This document shows positions 1 through 8,610 of a stretch of 64,000 nt of DNA, piece by piece (position 1 is the stretch's first letter; every line of letters begins with the position of its first letter). The notes under the pieces were generated by a model. It was given only the letters and a program-made list of their open reading frames with translations, was not told the origin of the DNA and searched no databases. This DNA is from Spirosoma pollinicola (lineage in GTDB: Bacteria; Bacteroidota; Bacteroidia; Cytophagales; Spirosomataceae): assembly GCF_002831565.1 (NCBI RefSeq), contig NZ_CP025096.1, positions 8,730,838 through 8,794,837 of the forward strand. Reading direction: 5' to 3'. The position numbers were made by a program, and so were the translations under genes.

Positions 1-279
1 TCGTTCTATTTCGTCATGGTACGCGTGAGCCGCAAATGCATTTACCAAATATTCCCCGCCTTCTATTTCGGCTGTAACGGCGACCTCTCCGGTGGGAATT
101 GGCGAAATAAGGTTTATGCCGCCTTCGGCGTGTGAAGGAGCAATAACGAGGCCTCCCGCCGAAACGTCTATGATTAGCTCATACCTTAACAGGAGCTTGA
201 TATAATTTTCCGTGAGATAGTGCCAACCATCACGCTCATAGAACACGTTTTTGGGATCAAACAGACTTAATTCATCCAT
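1..279 (-). CDS. Hypothetical protein, N-terminal part (runs off the window)
   Basis: The frame is open from an ATG at 277-279 to the window edge, about 93 residues starting MDELSLFDPKNVFYERDGW. It begins 4 bases after the stop of the gene at 284-727, so the two are probably co-transcribed. There is no signal peptide or membrane segment. The visible part is rich in Gly, Ala and Glu, and I recognise no family. The C-terminus is outside the window. Confidence 0.55.
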   Translation of the reverse strand, partial: MDELSLFDPKNVFYERDGWHYLTENYIKLLLRYELIIDVSAGGLVIAPSHAEGGINLISPIPTGEVAVTAEIEGGEYLVNAFAAHAYHDEIER

Positions 280-283
280 TGTA

Positions 284-727
284 TTACTTCGTAATTACGT
301 AACTGATATTGCCGCCTATGGTTGCAGCCAGGCCCTTGGCGTACTCGTTCATTGATTCAAAGGCAACCATGAAGGGAGATCCGGACATACCCCGATAGGT
401 AATTCGTGTTATATCGTTAGTAACATTTGACTCAAGCCCAAACTCAGAACCAAAATAACCGGACACCTTGACCTTACTGTCATTAACAGACACAACCAGG
501 CGGGGGTATGAATTCCGACCTTTCACTTTCTTTGCGTCCGTCTGTATTTCCATAAAATCCCGATTGGCCTTATTGATGGTGTAGCCATTCTCAAGCAATG
601 ACTTTCCGGCAACCTTATAAAGAGCTGAATCGGGCATAGTAGTTGAAATGATAATCACATTCGTTCCCTTGGTAATGCCCTGAGCAAAGACGGAGCAGGA
701 AAAAAGAAGCAGTACGATAAGTTTCAT
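284..727 (-). CDS. Small secreted hypothetical protein
   Basis: This 147-residue protein has a clear Sec signal peptide: MKLIV, a hydrophobic stretch, and a likely cleavage after VFAQ near residue 16. The mature part has alternating hydrophobic beta-like strands and ends in SYVITK. It is probably periplasmic or surface-associated. It lies 4 bases upstream of the next gene on the same strand. I do not recognise the family. The upstream side (728 onward) is the unusual repeat-rich region. Confidence 0.65.
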   Translation of the reverse strand: MKLIVLLLFSCSVFAQGITKGTNVIIISTTMPDSALYKVAGKSLLENGYTINKANRDFMEIQTDAKKVKGRNSYPRLVVSVNDSKVKVSGYFGSEFGLESNVTNDITRITYRGMSGSPFMVAFESMNEYAKGLAATIGGNISYVITK

Positions 728-859
728 GGTGCGTTTTTTGGGTAAAGAAAGTCAATTCCCTCAACTACTCACACCGCACTTACTAAGGGGTAACCTTACT
801 TTTGATGCCCTTTTCTCGTCGCTTTCACTAATCACAACTAAAGCCAGATCCGGCCAAAG

Positions 860-1885
860 AAAGAGTTTTCTTACCCGGTAAAAGGGTTGGCAATAACTTA
901 ATCAGACTTTACTTTACTTTACCTTTTTGCGCTTTCCCGGTTTCTGGCCATGCAGCCTCGGGAAGAATTTACTTACACTATAAAAAGGGGGTAGCACCTG
1001 AGCAGCTAGAGCCCTACAGAAAGAAAAAACGGAATAGAAACGGAATGAGCAGAAGGTTTTTCGGGAGTCATTACGCGCAGGCGGGAAGAGTTTTCCCACC
1101 CGATAAAAAAAGGGGAGAGTTTACCGCTTGGGGTATCGCTAGGGGTGCCGCCTATCCGAAAAACGGAGCAGCGACTTGATGTAGATTTAACCGACGCCAG
1201 GTCAGTTCATAAAATGGGTATGAAGAGTTTGCAAGTCAGTCACGCGAGGGGAAATACAACGTGAAAGCAGGAATAAAGCAGGAATAAAACCCCGATCCGG
1301 TGAGGCCCGGCAAGGTTTACTTTTGGGTTACTTTTGCGTTACTTTTCGGGTCGATCCCGCCGACCTCAGCAAAGGCAATCTGCTGTGAGTCTACTGCGAG
1401 AATAAAACGAATTTACAGGGACGACGTTGAGTTTTTGGGGTCCATAAGCCAAGGCTTAAAAAATGCGATAGCAGAAATAAAGCAGAAATAAAATTACCCC
1501 GAATGATTAGAGAATGATTAGAGGAATTGAGTTTTTGGGGTCCATAATGCGAGGAAGAGAAAACGGAATAAAAACGACATGAAAACGACATGAAGAGTTT
1601 TGTTAGTCAGTCAAGCGAGAGGTCGAAAACCTCACAAAACCTCACATTTATTAGAACTAAAGGTTTTTCTAACATCATTGCGCACGCCTATCAAATCTGC
1701 TTGATTAAAGCAATAAAGGTTTTTCGGGGGTCACTACGCGCAGGTAAAGAGTTTTTATTCCCGATCATGCGCGCAGCTGTGAAGAGTTTTTCCACCCGGT
1801 AAAAAGGGTGTACGTGGCAATTGAAGGTTTTTTCGCGGTCACAATGCACGTATTGAGTTTTCCGTGTCCATAAACGCCCACAGAT
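860..1885. repeat. Array of degenerate ~30-bp elements around GAGTTTTT/AGGTTTTT cores
   Basis: At least a dozen related units occur here, with cores near 863, 1053, 1088, 1225, 1429, 1529, 1595, 1661, 1717, 1749, 1783, 1825 and 1854. The usual form is (A/T)(G/A)A(G)GAGTTTTT, about four variable bases, then GTCCAT or CCCGATAAAA, often followed by GCGCAG or GCGAGG. Two units are exactly 100 bases apart (1429 and 1529). No convincing gene is present between 728 and 2015; short open frames here are broken by the repeats. Function unknown. Confidence 0.6.
1029..1645. repeat. Seven different tandem duplications with a 10-11 base period
   Basis: Short exact tandem repeats with one-helical-turn spacing lie between the GAGTTTTT units. 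They are ACGGAAT at 1029 and 1040; GCAGGAATAAA at 1267 and 1278; TTACTTTT at 1317, 1328 and 1339; GCAGAAATAAA at 1471 and 1482; GAATGATTAGA at 1501 and 1512; AAAACGACATG at 1571 and 1582; and AAAACCTCAC at 1626 and 1636. The repeated word differs each time while the period is kept. This fits a set of paired protein-binding sites, or serial small duplications. Confidence 0.7.
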
Positions 1886-2015
1886 AATGGCTATACGGGT
1901 AGTTTCTGTCACAGAAACCCGCCAGAAATCCCGCCGATGGGTCAACAGATTGTGTACCCACCCAAACCTGAGCGAACATAAGCGAAAAGATAATTAAGCC
2001 AGTAAAGCCAGCACA

Positions 2016-2429
2016 TTACACTAACTGATCCTTTCTTTTGCTCGAGTCGGGAGCATCTAATCGAACGCCGTAGGTATTGAACACCCAGGCAGCCACCTCG
2101 TCAAAGTATTGAGCCGCGCCTGCCGGGTCCAGATCCGACAGGGAGCGAACAACCGTAACGGTTTGCCCGGCAACCTCCCAGGGCTCAGACAGAAACATAG
2201 CATTAAGCGCCTTATCGGTTTGCTCACGGTCTTTGTCGATCAGCTTACTTACCTCAGTCACCATATACCCCCAGTAGTAGCCGCGCTGGCCATTACCAAC
2301 CCGCCACCGCTTACGAGTTAAATCAATAGTGTATGAACCCTCTAAAGCCCGGATTGCTTCAAAGACCTGCTTTCGGGTTTCGGGCCTCGTGGTGTCGAGT
2401 AGTAGCGTTCTGTCTGGTTTGCTGGCCAT
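2016..2429 (-). CDS. Phage NinB-like / hypothetical protein
   Basis: From the ATG at 2429 this encodes 137 residues beginning MASKPDRTLLLDTTRPETRK. Features recalling NinB-type phage recombination-associated proteins are a basic N-terminal region, the aromatic run RGYYWGYM in the middle and a C-terminal LDPAGAAQYFDEVAAW segment. The likeness is of pattern only. A longer frame to 2540 would add a hydrophobic leader that fits the family poorly, so I prefer 2429. Could be a prophage remnant. Confidence 0.45.
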   Translation of the reverse strand: MASKPDRTLLLDTTRPETRKQVFEAIRALEGSYTIDLTRKRWRVGNGQRGYYWGYMVTEVSKLIDKDREQTDKALNAMFLSEPWEVAGQTVTVVRSLSDLDPAGAAQYFDEVAAWVFNTYGVRLDAPDSSKRKDQLV

Positions 2430-2713
2430 GTGGTTTCGGGTTGGCTTACTATCCCTAATATACACAATAATGTCGACAATTACCAGAACGAAGCGAATAA
2501 ATGCGATATAAGGCGTTATCTCCATCAGATGTACGGCCATAAGGTCGGTTGTAGATAAGAGATTCTACCCCTATAAGCGGGCTTAATTTATGAGGTTTGT
2601 ACCACTCTTGCCCATTGGTCAAAGAAAAACATCGTCAACAATCAATTTGATCAGGAAAACGTCGATTGGATTATACTCGACATTATGTCGAGTTCAAACA
2701 ACGGCTCAATGAC

Positions 2714-2725
2714 CTAGCTAGCTAG
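2714..2725. other. Artificial contig linker (first of 17)
   Basis: The 12-base palindrome CTAGCTAGCTAG gives TAG stops in all six frames and marks every contig join. Copies start at 2714, 3619, 4307, 4971, 5601, 6274, 7075, 9586, 10289, 10995, 25926, 28599, 32603, 43343, 44039, 45120 and 63483. Base composition, codon use and apparent source organism change abruptly across many of them. It is an assembly convention, not biology. No gene or operon should be read across it. Confidence 0.97.
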
Positions 2726-2726
2726 G

Positions 2727-2850
2727 CATATATTTATGGGCCAGAACGATCAGAAGAATTGGTTGGAGAAGTTGTTAAGGAATATCCGCATATATTTATG
2801 GGCCAGAACGATCAGAAGAATTGGTTGGAGAAGTTGTTAAGGAATATCCG
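2727..2850. repeat. 62-base exact direct duplication at a contig end
   Basis: Bases 2727-2788 repeat exactly at 2789-2850, at the very start of a staphylococcal contig. The reading frame of the aldo/keto reductase is correct only through the second copy. A contig-end read artefact is the likeliest cause. Confidence 0.85.
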
Positions 2851-3561
2851 CGAGAGCAAATTAAAATTGCTACGAAAGGGTCTCATGAATTTGATGAAAA
2901 TCAAGAAGTACATCAGAACAATCAACCGGAATATTTAAAACAACAAGTTGAGAATAGTTTGAAACGTCTACAAACTGATTATATCGATTTATATTATATT
3001 CATTTTCCTGATGACAACACTCCGAAAGATCAAGCAGTTGCAGCATTACAAGAGCTTAAGGAACAAGGGAAGATTAAAGCCATTGGTGTATCAAATTTCA
3101 CATTAGATCAACTTAAAGAAGCAAATAAAGATGGTTACGTTGATGTTGTACAGTTAGAATATAATTTATTGCACCGCGAAAATGAGGCAGTATTGCAATA
3201 TTGTGTTGATCACCTAATCACATTTATTCCTTATTTCCCATTAGCATCCGGTATTTTAGCTGGAAAATATGATGAGAACACTAAATTTAGTGACCATCGT
3301 ACTACACGTCGTGATTTTATACCTGGTGTTTTTGAAGAGAATGTGCGTCGCGTAAAAGCTTTGGAAAGCCTAGCTGCAGCACATCAAACTTCAATTGCGA
3401 ACATTGTATTAGCATTTTATTTAACGAGACCAGCTATCGATGTGATTATTCCTGGTGCAAAACGTGCAGAACAAGTCATTGAAAATATTAAAGCTGCAGA
3501 TATCGTTTTATCAGATGATGAGATTCAATATATCGATGAATTGTTTCCAATTGAAGACTAA
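2791..3561 (+). CDS. Aldo/keto reductase, N-terminus missing (Staphylococcus)
   Basis: About 256 residues of a TIM-barrel aldo/keto reductase, an NAD(P)H-dependent cytosolic oxidoreductase of roughly 300 residues. Visible landmarks are YGPERSEELVGE, IKIATKG, the LKRLQTDYIDLYYIH strand-helix typical of the family, KIKAIGVSNF, and a late VIIPGAKRAEQV cofactor-site segment. The first ~50 residues, with the catalytic Asp and Tyr, are off the contig. Low GC and codon use match Staphylococcus, unlike the GC-richer plasmids around it. The C-terminus is intact. Confidence 0.88.
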   Translation, partial: YIYGPERSEELVGEVVKEYPREQIKIATKGSHEFDENQEVHQNNQPEYLKQQVENSLKRLQTDYIDLYYIHFPDDNTPKDQAVAALQELKEQGKIKAIGVSNFTLDQLKEANKDGYVDVVQLEYNLLHRENEAVLQYCVDHLITFIPYFPLASGILAGKYDENTKFSDHRTTRRDFIPGVFEENVRRVKALESLAAAHQTSIANIVLAFYLTRPAIDVIIPGAKRAEQVIENIKAADIVLSDDEIQYIDELFPIED

Positions 3562-3587
3562 ATGAATTGTATTTAATGGTGATATCA

Positions 3588-3618
3588 GGCTGGGACATAA
3601 ATCAATGTTCTATGCTCT
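3588..3618. repeat. Staphylococcal intergenic repeat (CTGGGACATAAAT type)
   Basis: The sequence GGCTGGGACATAAATCAATG after the reductase stop resembles a dispersed intergenic motif common in Staphylococcus genomes. It supports a staphylococcal source for this contig. Confidence 0.55.
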
Positions 3619-3630
3619 CTAGCTAGCTAG

Positions 3631-4306
3631 GCCAGCTTAAAGGCTCAACTATTAGATTTAAGCAATAAGGGTGTTAAAGGGAAAATATTAACATCTAATT
3701 ACTTAGGATTTAATAGTCCTAAAATGTATGGAGAATTACTTAAATTAAAAAATGTAGAGGTAAGATTAACTGATATTGCTGGATTCCATGCCAAAGGATA
3801 TATTTTTGAACATAAGGATTATAGTTCTATGGTAATAGGAAGCTCTAATTTAACATCTAATGCGTTAAAGGTTAATTATGAGCATAATGTTTTACTGTCT
3901 ACTATGAAAAATGGTGATTTAGTTGATAGTGTAAAAAATGAATTTGAATTGTTATGGCAAAAGAGTACCCCACTGACTGAGCAATGGATTAATTCATATA
4001 AAGAATCATTTGAGTACCGTTCCTTAGAAAAATTAGCGGAGGTTGAACAAACTCAAATGCTGCTAGCTGATAAGGTGAAAAAATCAGTGGAAATTGTACC
4101 CAATTTAATGCAAGCAGAAGCATTAAGGTCATTAAAAGCTATTAGGGATAAAACCAAAGATAAGGCGTTAATAATATCTGCAACTGGTACAGGTAAAACG
4201 ATTTTATGTGCATTAGATGTTAGAGAAGTAAACCCTAATAAATTTTTATTTATTGTTCATAATGAGGGGATTTTAAATAGAGCTAAGGAAGAATTTAAAA
4301 AAGTAT
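3631..4306 (+). CDS. DEAD/DEAH helicase with N-terminal PLD domain, internal fragment (Staphylococcus)
   Basis: One frame is open across the whole contig, about 225 residues, with no start or stop of its own. The N-terminal part is phospholipase-D-like: HAKGY supplies the His-x-Lys and SSNLTSNAL follows it. The C-terminal part begins a superfamily 2 helicase with a Walker A motif SATGTGKT. This order matches large staphylococcal helicases of ~950 residues that carry a PLD nuclease domain, some linked to DNA defence. AT-rich codon use again indicates Staphylococcus. Confidence 0.8.
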
Positions 4307-4320
4307 CTAGCTAGCTAGAT

Positions 4321-4970
4321 TTTGATTTCCATTCTATTCATGATAATGTATTAAAACTTGATATACTTGGACACGATGATCCAACAATGATTCGTATGCT
4401 TCAAGATTTATCGGGCATTGATCCAAAAACGATACCTGTAGATGACAAAGAAGTCATGCAAATATTTAGTACACCTGAAAGTTTAGGTGTTACTGAAGAT
4501 GAAATTTTATGTAAAACAGGTACGTTTGGGGTTCCAGAATTCGGTACAGGGTTCGTGCGTCAAATGTTAGAAGATACAAAGCCAACAACATTTTCTGAAT
4601 TAGTTCAAATCTCAGGATTATCTCATGGTACAGATGTGTGGTTAGGCAATGCTCAAGAATTAATTAAAACCGGTATATGTGATTTATCAAGTGTAATTGG
4701 TTGTCGTGATGATATCATGGTTTATTTAATGTATGCTGGTTTAGAACCATCAATGGCTTTTAAAATAATGGAGTCAGTACGTAAAGGTAAAGGTTTAACT
4801 GAAGAAATGATTGAAACGATGAAAGAAAATGAAGTGCCGGATTGGTATTTAGATTCATGTCTTAAAATTAAGTACATGTTCCCTAAAGCCCATGCAGCAG
4901 CATACGTTTTAATGGCAGTACGTATCGCATATTTCAAAGTACATCATCCACTTTATTACTATGCATCTTA
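4321..4970 (+). CDS. polC: DNA polymerase III alpha subunit PolC, internal fragment (Staphylococcus)
   Basis: The frame is open end to end, ~217 residues. It holds PolC signatures of low-GC Gram-positive bacteria: KLDILGHDDPTMIRMLQDL, FGTGFVRQMLEDTKP, LSHGTDVWLGNA and KYMFPKAHAAAYVLMA. These lie in the fingers and following region of the C-family replicative polymerase. Bacteroidota use DnaE, so PolC is strong evidence that this contig is contaminant. Both ends are cut by linkers. Confidence 0.93.
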
Positions 4971-4982
4971 CTAGCTAGCTAG

Positions 4983-5391
4983 AATGGTTAGATAAAAATA
5001 TTTATCTTTCCGACATGGGCCAAATCGCTAAACCGTTTGTGCTGTCTACGGAAACCAACTGGCCGGAGCCACCACACCGACCGTATCGCCGGGGGATAAA
5101 AAAGGGGGTAAAATCACGTTACGGTAGTTGGTTTATGGTTTAGCCAATCGACGGCGCTCTTTCTTTTTTAGCTGTCAATTTGCCTTCCTGAATCCGCTGT
5201 ACGCAGAACGAACATTTCTCGATAACTCCACGAGAGCGAACGGTTACGTCTGGATTACCATTTTCACAAATGGCATACTCTTTCGTGGATCAAAAATATA
5301 TACGGAAGGTAATAAAAATGATCTATTCACTTTTCTGCAAACAGAACTTCTACCTGTTTTGTCTGAGTTTTGGTCTAAAAATCAATATGTC
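4983..5391. other. Unassigned 5' part of a low-quality chimeric contig
   Basis: A frame from 5128 is open into the next gene, but its middle (NGYVWITIFTNGILFRGSK) matches no family I know. The first ~110 bases read as a separate GC-richer fragment. Frameshifts downstream suggest low read depth. I see no dependable gene, RNA or repeat here. Confidence 0.4.
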
Positions 5392-5600
5392 ATGAAAGCC
5401 ATCGGCTGTCTTTTCCTTTCGTTCGTTCCTGTTTTCGTTTAATGGCCACGCCCAGCCCGCCATCGACTCGCTGAAAACCCGGGTTCTGCAACCGTCTGCT
5501 ATGCAGGCCGATTTTACCTCCGCAAACTGCTGGAAGAAAGAAACGCATCCGGGTTTATATCGCTACACGCCAAAAGCAATCATGCAGGCTAAGCTGGATA
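5392..5600 (+). pseudogene. S41-family peptidase N-terminus, frameshifted
   Basis: The start at 5392 gives a signal-peptide-like MKAIGCLFLSF. Reading on with two single-base shifts gives an N-terminal region ending in HPGLYRYTPKAIMQAKLD. HPGLYRY with nearby LRKLLEE is typical of the segment before the tail-specific protease domain in Bacteroidota S41 peptidases. The frame breaks near 5442 and again near 5525. These are more likely sequencing errors in a thin contig than true decay. Confidence 0.5.
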
Positions 5601-5612
5601 CTAGCTAGCTAG

Positions 5613-5815
5613 CTTCTGATCTGTTGCTGTTCGTCAGTAAGTGTGGTATTGGCAGGCAACGTTTGATCGTTTTTTTTGTGGCGTTGTCTCCATTTGCTGA
5701 TTCGTCCTGGATCGATGTCCAATTCGCGGGCGGCTTCTTGAATTGATCCTTTTACATAAGACAGCTCGACAGCCATTTCCTTGAATGCTTCGTCAAACAC
5801 ACGTCGTTTAACCAT
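5613..5815 (-). CDS. Transposase OrfA (HTH_Tnp_1), truncated copy 1
   Basis: From ATG at 5815 it encodes MVKRRVFDEAFKEMAVELSY, a basic helix-turn-helix N-terminus of IS3-type OrfA proteins. ARELDIDPGRISKWRQRHK forms the DNA-recognition helices. It is cut by the contig end and is an inverted exact copy of the one at 6045. Identity between the copies starts only ~10 bases before the ATG, which is too short for a normal insertion-sequence end. A chimeric join is likely. Confidence 0.75.
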
Positions 5816-5847
5816 GGTCAAATTGGCTGACGACAACTTCAGCAGCC

Positions 5848-5979
5848 CACCATATCCGGCTCACGGCTGATCGGCCGACATTGAAAGCAGGTCCCGATGA
5901 ACTGCTGGCTACAGTAGAAGGGTTTACGTCGAAAAGCAAAGATGGTGCCCAGGTATCGAACCTGTTCAAACCGATTTGA
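5848..5979 (+). CDS. C-terminal fragment of an unknown protein
   Basis: A frame open from the left junction ends RPTLKAGPDELLATVEGF through NLFKPI and a TGA at 5977. It lies between the two inverted OrfA copies and has no start. I do not recognise it. Composition fits the Bacteroidota host. It is probably a piece of a chromosomal gene caught in the chimera. Confidence 0.3.
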   Translation, partial: HHIRLTADRPTLKAGPDELLATVEGFTSKSKDGAQVSNLFKPI

Positions 5980-6044
5980 ACTTGCTACATTTGACTGGAG
6001 ACTTTTTTTTTTAGGCAGATTTGAGGCCAAACTTCAATTTGACC

Positions 6045-6273
6045 ATGGTTAAACGACGTGTGTTTGACGAAGCATTCAAGGAAATGGCTGTCGAGCTGTC
6101 TTATGTAAAAGGATCAATTCAAGAAGCCGCCCGCGAATTGGACATCGATCCAGGACGAATCAGCAAATGGAGACAACGCCACAAAAAAAACGATCAAACG
6201 TTGCCTGCCAATACCACACTTACTGACGAACAGCAACAGATCAGAAGGTTGCAACGAGAGCTTCGAGAAGCTC
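6045..6273 (+). CDS. Transposase OrfA (HTH_Tnp_1), truncated copy 2
   Basis: Same protein as at 5613-5815 in the opposite orientation and slightly longer. It adds RRLQRELREA, the start of the leucine-zipper region expected in IS3 OrfA. OrfB and both terminal inverted repeats are missing because the contig stops. A T-run precedes it (6005-6012). Confidence 0.75.
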
Positions 6274-6316
6274 CTAGCTAGCTAGTATTGAATTTTATTT
6301 TAACTTAATTAAAAAA

Positions 6317-6348
6317 AGATTAGTAGCCACAATTTTGACTACTAATCT
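6317..6348. terminator. Hairpin terminator after accA
   Basis: AGATTAGTAG at 6317-6326 pairs with CTACTAATCT at 6339-6348. An A-run lies on the left, which is a U-run for leftward transcription, downstream of the minus-strand accA. Confidence 0.6.
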
Positions 6349-6447
6349 TAGTTAAAATTCAGTATCTAAATATTAAATTATTGTTTTAATGTACTTCAAT
6401 TTATGGTAAAACCCAGTATCGATTTAACATAAAAATGCTCAAGTTGA

Positions 6448-7074
6448 TTATTCTATATAAGAACCGATATTTCTGAATTTTTCAAAGCGATCATTAGCAA
6501 TTTCATCACGTGATAATGACTCAAGTGAATCTAACTGTGCAACAAACGCTGATTTAATAGCTAAAGCTTGCTGTTCAACATCTTTATGTGCACCGCCAAG
6601 TGGTTCAGAAATGACATCATCTATAATACCTAATTGCTTAATATCATGGGCAGTAATTTTCATTGTTTCAGCTGCAATTTTAGCCAAATTACTGTCTTTC
6701 CATAATAATGCCGCTGCACCTTCAGGAGATATAACAGAGTAAGTACTATTCTCTAACATCAATACTTTATTGGCAATACCAATACCTAGAGCACCTCCAC
6801 TGCCACCTTCACCAATGACTATCGCAATAACTGGTACTTTTAATGAAGCCATCTAAATCAAATTTGTTGCGATAGATTCACTTTGTCCACGTTCTTCAGC
6901 AGCTTTACCAGGATATGCACCTTTTGTATCTATAAATGTAAAGATAGGACGATTGAATTTTTCAGCTTGTTTCATTAAACGTAATGCTTTTCGATAACCT
7001 TCTGGATGCGCCATACCAAAATTTCGATAAATATTATCTTTTGTATCTTTTCCACGTTGTTGTCCAATAACTGT
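6448..7074 (-). pseudogene. accA: Acetyl-CoA carboxylase carboxyltransferase alpha subunit, fragment with in-frame TAG (Staphylococcus)
   Basis: The frame from the contig end (7074) reads [20 protein letters not shown], then [20 protein letters not shown]. After a TAG at 6853-6855 it continues MASLKVPVIAIVIGEGGSGG and runs to the native end GSYIE. These are hallmark AccA motifs of the carboxyltransferase that makes malonyl-CoA for fatty acid synthesis. The TAG replaces a Glu-type codon in an essential gene, so an error in a thin contig is likelier than a true null. Codon use is staphylococcal. Confidence 0.85.
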
Positions 7075-7353
7075 CTAGCTAGCTAGATATGAGCTCGAGC
7101 AAAAGGAGGAAGATCATTCAGGTATAGATAAAATGCCACAAACGGGCTCCGAGGAGCTTGCGCAGATATTGGCTTAAACAGAAACGAGCTCTGTAGGGAT
7201 ACAACTCGCCAGGGATGAGCCATGCCACGTACAACCGTACGTTTACCCCGGATTGATAGCTTGAAGCCATCCGGGGTTTTTTCGTGTCCTACGGCCACGG
7301 GATTTTCTTAGGCATAAGGCCACACCAACTGTACTAAAAAGCAGACGAAGGGG

Positions 7354-7400
7354 AAAAAAGCACTTAATAAAATCAACTTACTTTTATTAAGTGCTTTTTT
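7354..7400. terminator. Bidirectional terminator
   Basis: A-rich arm 7354-7372 pairs perfectly with 7382-7400 (19 base pairs, 9-base loop), ending in six Ts. pL has a matching hairpin (27236-27284) in which GCACTT is GTACTT, with the partner changed to keep pairing. Confidence 0.85.
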
Positions 7401-7415
7401 ATAACAGGGTAAAAA

Positions 7416-7453
7416 AATGAGCAGGCTACACCATCCGGTACAGCCTGCTCATT
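7416..7453. terminator. Hairpin, probable terminator
   Basis: AATGAGCAGGCT at 7416-7427 pairs with AGCCTGCTCATT at 7442-7453 across a 14-base loop. It is preceded by an A-run and so would end leftward transcripts of the lipoprotein gene. Confidence 0.7.
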
Positions 7454-7513
7454 CCCATTTTCTTTTCAACCTCCCTGCTTCTCAGGGCCTACAAATTTAC
7501 GAACTGAATCGGT

Positions 7514-7595
7514 ACAGTTGGTGTGGCCTTATGCCTAAGAAAATCCTGGGGGTTTGGGGGCTAGCCCCCAAGTACTTAAACCGCGTCGCAGACTC
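7514..7595. other. Conserved cargo-boundary element (pH)
   Basis: An ~80-base block shared with pL (27416-27497) and pM (29453-29534). It runs ACAGTTGGTGTGG, TTATGCCT, then a GC-rich hairpin GGGGGC-TA-GCCCCC, then CGCGTCGCAGACTC. In each plasmid the accessory gene lies beyond CAGACTC. In pM the hairpin is GGGGC-AGTCA-GCCCC. Possible roles are a replication nick region, a recombination boundary or a terminator. Confidence 0.6.
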
Positions 7596-7601
7596 TAATT
7601 T

Positions 7602-8045
7602 CTAAGGTTTAATTAGTGTAAGAGTTAGCCCAGGTGAGGGGGTTAGATAGAACCAAGACCCAAAGACTAATTGATTGCACTCTTTCGTAGTAACTACTCC
7701 TCCAGCTACGGTTGTATCCTTGCTAGTTATGGTCACTAACCGTAATGTGTCTCCTTTTACATTATAGAGCTTTTTAAGTACAGGTGCATTCTTAGATCCA
7801 CTACTTAACAAACTGTCTGTGTCAAGTAGGCTACCATCTTGGTTAAAGGTAATAGTGCCTGAATACCGACTTTGATGGCTACCTGTAAAATTAGAATTGA
7901 ACTTCCATTGACCTATGATTCGCTGGTTGATAGGTATCATTTGGCAATTTTCGTTTCCATTCGGTGCAGGTATAGGCTTAATAGAGGTTTTGCAAGCCGA
8001 ATCAAGTAAGGCTAATAGAATTACCGTTAGTAAGATTGCTTTCAT
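7602..8045 (-). CDS. Small lipoprotein, plasmid cargo
   Basis: A 147-residue protein with a signal peptide ending in the lipobox LLDSAC, so Cys18 is probably lipidated. The mature part has a lipocalin-like layout: RIIGQWKFNSNFTG near residue 45, SGTITFNQDGSL, and later DTLRLVTITSKD. That order of strands is common in Bacteroidota lipocalin-like lipoproteins, but the match is loose. It is the only accessory gene on this 2.2-kb plasmid. Expect a location at the outer membrane. Confidence 0.7.
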   Translation of the reverse strand: MKAILLTVILLALLDSACKTSIKPIPAPNGNENCQMIPINQRIIGQWKFNSNFTGSHQSRYSGTITFNQDGSLLDTDSLLSSGSKNAPVLKKLYNVKGDTLRLVTITSKDTTVAGGVVTTKECNQLVFGSWFYLTPSPGLTLTLIKP

Positions 8046-8137
8046 TTAGGTAAAAGGTCAATTTGTTCACTCTATAACTGTAATTCAAATGTCTTATTAC
8101 GTTGGTGAGTCCTCCGGTGCATTGTGCGCGAAGCGGT

Positions 8138-8196
8138 CTTGAAAAGAGCAAGCGGGAATTACGCTACGCGATAATTCTCGCTTGCTCTACGAGGTA
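8138..8196. other. Candidate transfer origin, pK-like (pH)
   Basis: GAGCAAGCGGGAATTA (8146-8161) and TAATTCTCGCTTGCTC (8172-8187) form an imperfect inverted repeat, preceded by CGGTCTTG and followed by TACGAGG. pK has the same plan directly upstream of its mobilization genes (14006-14060). The layout of inverted repeat then CTACG is like transfer origins of BtgA/BtgB-type plasmids. No relaxase is present on pH. Confidence 0.5.
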
Positions 8197-8266
8197 TCTA
8201 TTTGTAAATTAGATTGTTAACTTGTATACTCTGATTCTTGAGTAAGCACTTAGTATATAACAGCAT

Positions 8267-8302
8267 AAAAACGCCTATTTCCCGCAAGAAATAGGCGTTT
8301 TC
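8267..8302. terminator. Hairpin terminator
   Basis: AAAACGCCTATTT pairs with AAATAGGCGTTTT around CCCGCAAG. A- and T-runs lie on both sides, so it may act in both directions. A degenerate form is on pL (28287-28315). Confidence 0.65.
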
Positions 8303-8330
8303 AGTATACTGCTCCCACTATTGTCTTATT

Positions 8331-8422
8331 GAGTAGCCAGCCATGTTTAACCCCTAAAAAACCTCCCTTTGGTCGTCTTTTTAGGGGTTAAACGGCTTCT
8401 TTCTCTCCGACTGTCGAGAAAG
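8331..8422. other. Conserved double-hairpin element (pH)
   Basis: After GAGTAGCCAGCCAT, hairpin A pairs 8345-8360 with 8378-8393 around a conserved CCTCCCTTTGGTCGT loop. Hairpin B pairs CTTTCTC with GAGAAAG around TCCGACTGTC. pL (about 25985-26077) and pN (36671-36765) keep the loops but change both stem arms in step. In pN it lies directly before mobC and the relaxase, which suggests a transfer origin. A replication role is also possible. Confidence 0.65.
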
Positions 8423-8610
8423 CAAAAACCCTGCTGCGTGGCATCAGCAGGGTTCAGTTCACAAGCTTGGTCAATTGATAGCCAGGCCTCGTCTGGAGTA
8501 GATATTAGATCTACCTGACGGAAAAGGTCAAATCCTTGACTCAGTAGGCAAAGGTATCGACTCGTAGAGAGAGCTAAAAAGTTTGGAGTTCACTTCGCTC
8601 ACAAGTGTAT

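Larger units (their letters stand above)
7302..7544. repeat. 32-base inverted repeat enclosing two terminators (pH)
   Basis: Bases 7302-7333 are the exact reverse complement of 7513-7544, with 179 bases between. The inner segment has only terminator hairpins. pM has the same arrangement with a related sequence (29290-29321 and 29451-29482). Confidence 0.85.

Noticed and set aside
860..1885. CRISPR-like reading of the repeat-rich region
   Set aside because: Repeats are degenerate, spacing is irregular and no cas gene is near.
914..1945. Several 60-85 residue frames in the repeat-rich region
   Set aside because: They are made of the repeat units in different frames, with no signal of selection on protein.
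7083..7298. 73-residue minus-strand frames over the rep 3' region (also 9282-9503)
   Set aside because: They run antisense through the covarying RNA and terminator, have no family features, and one crosses the linker.
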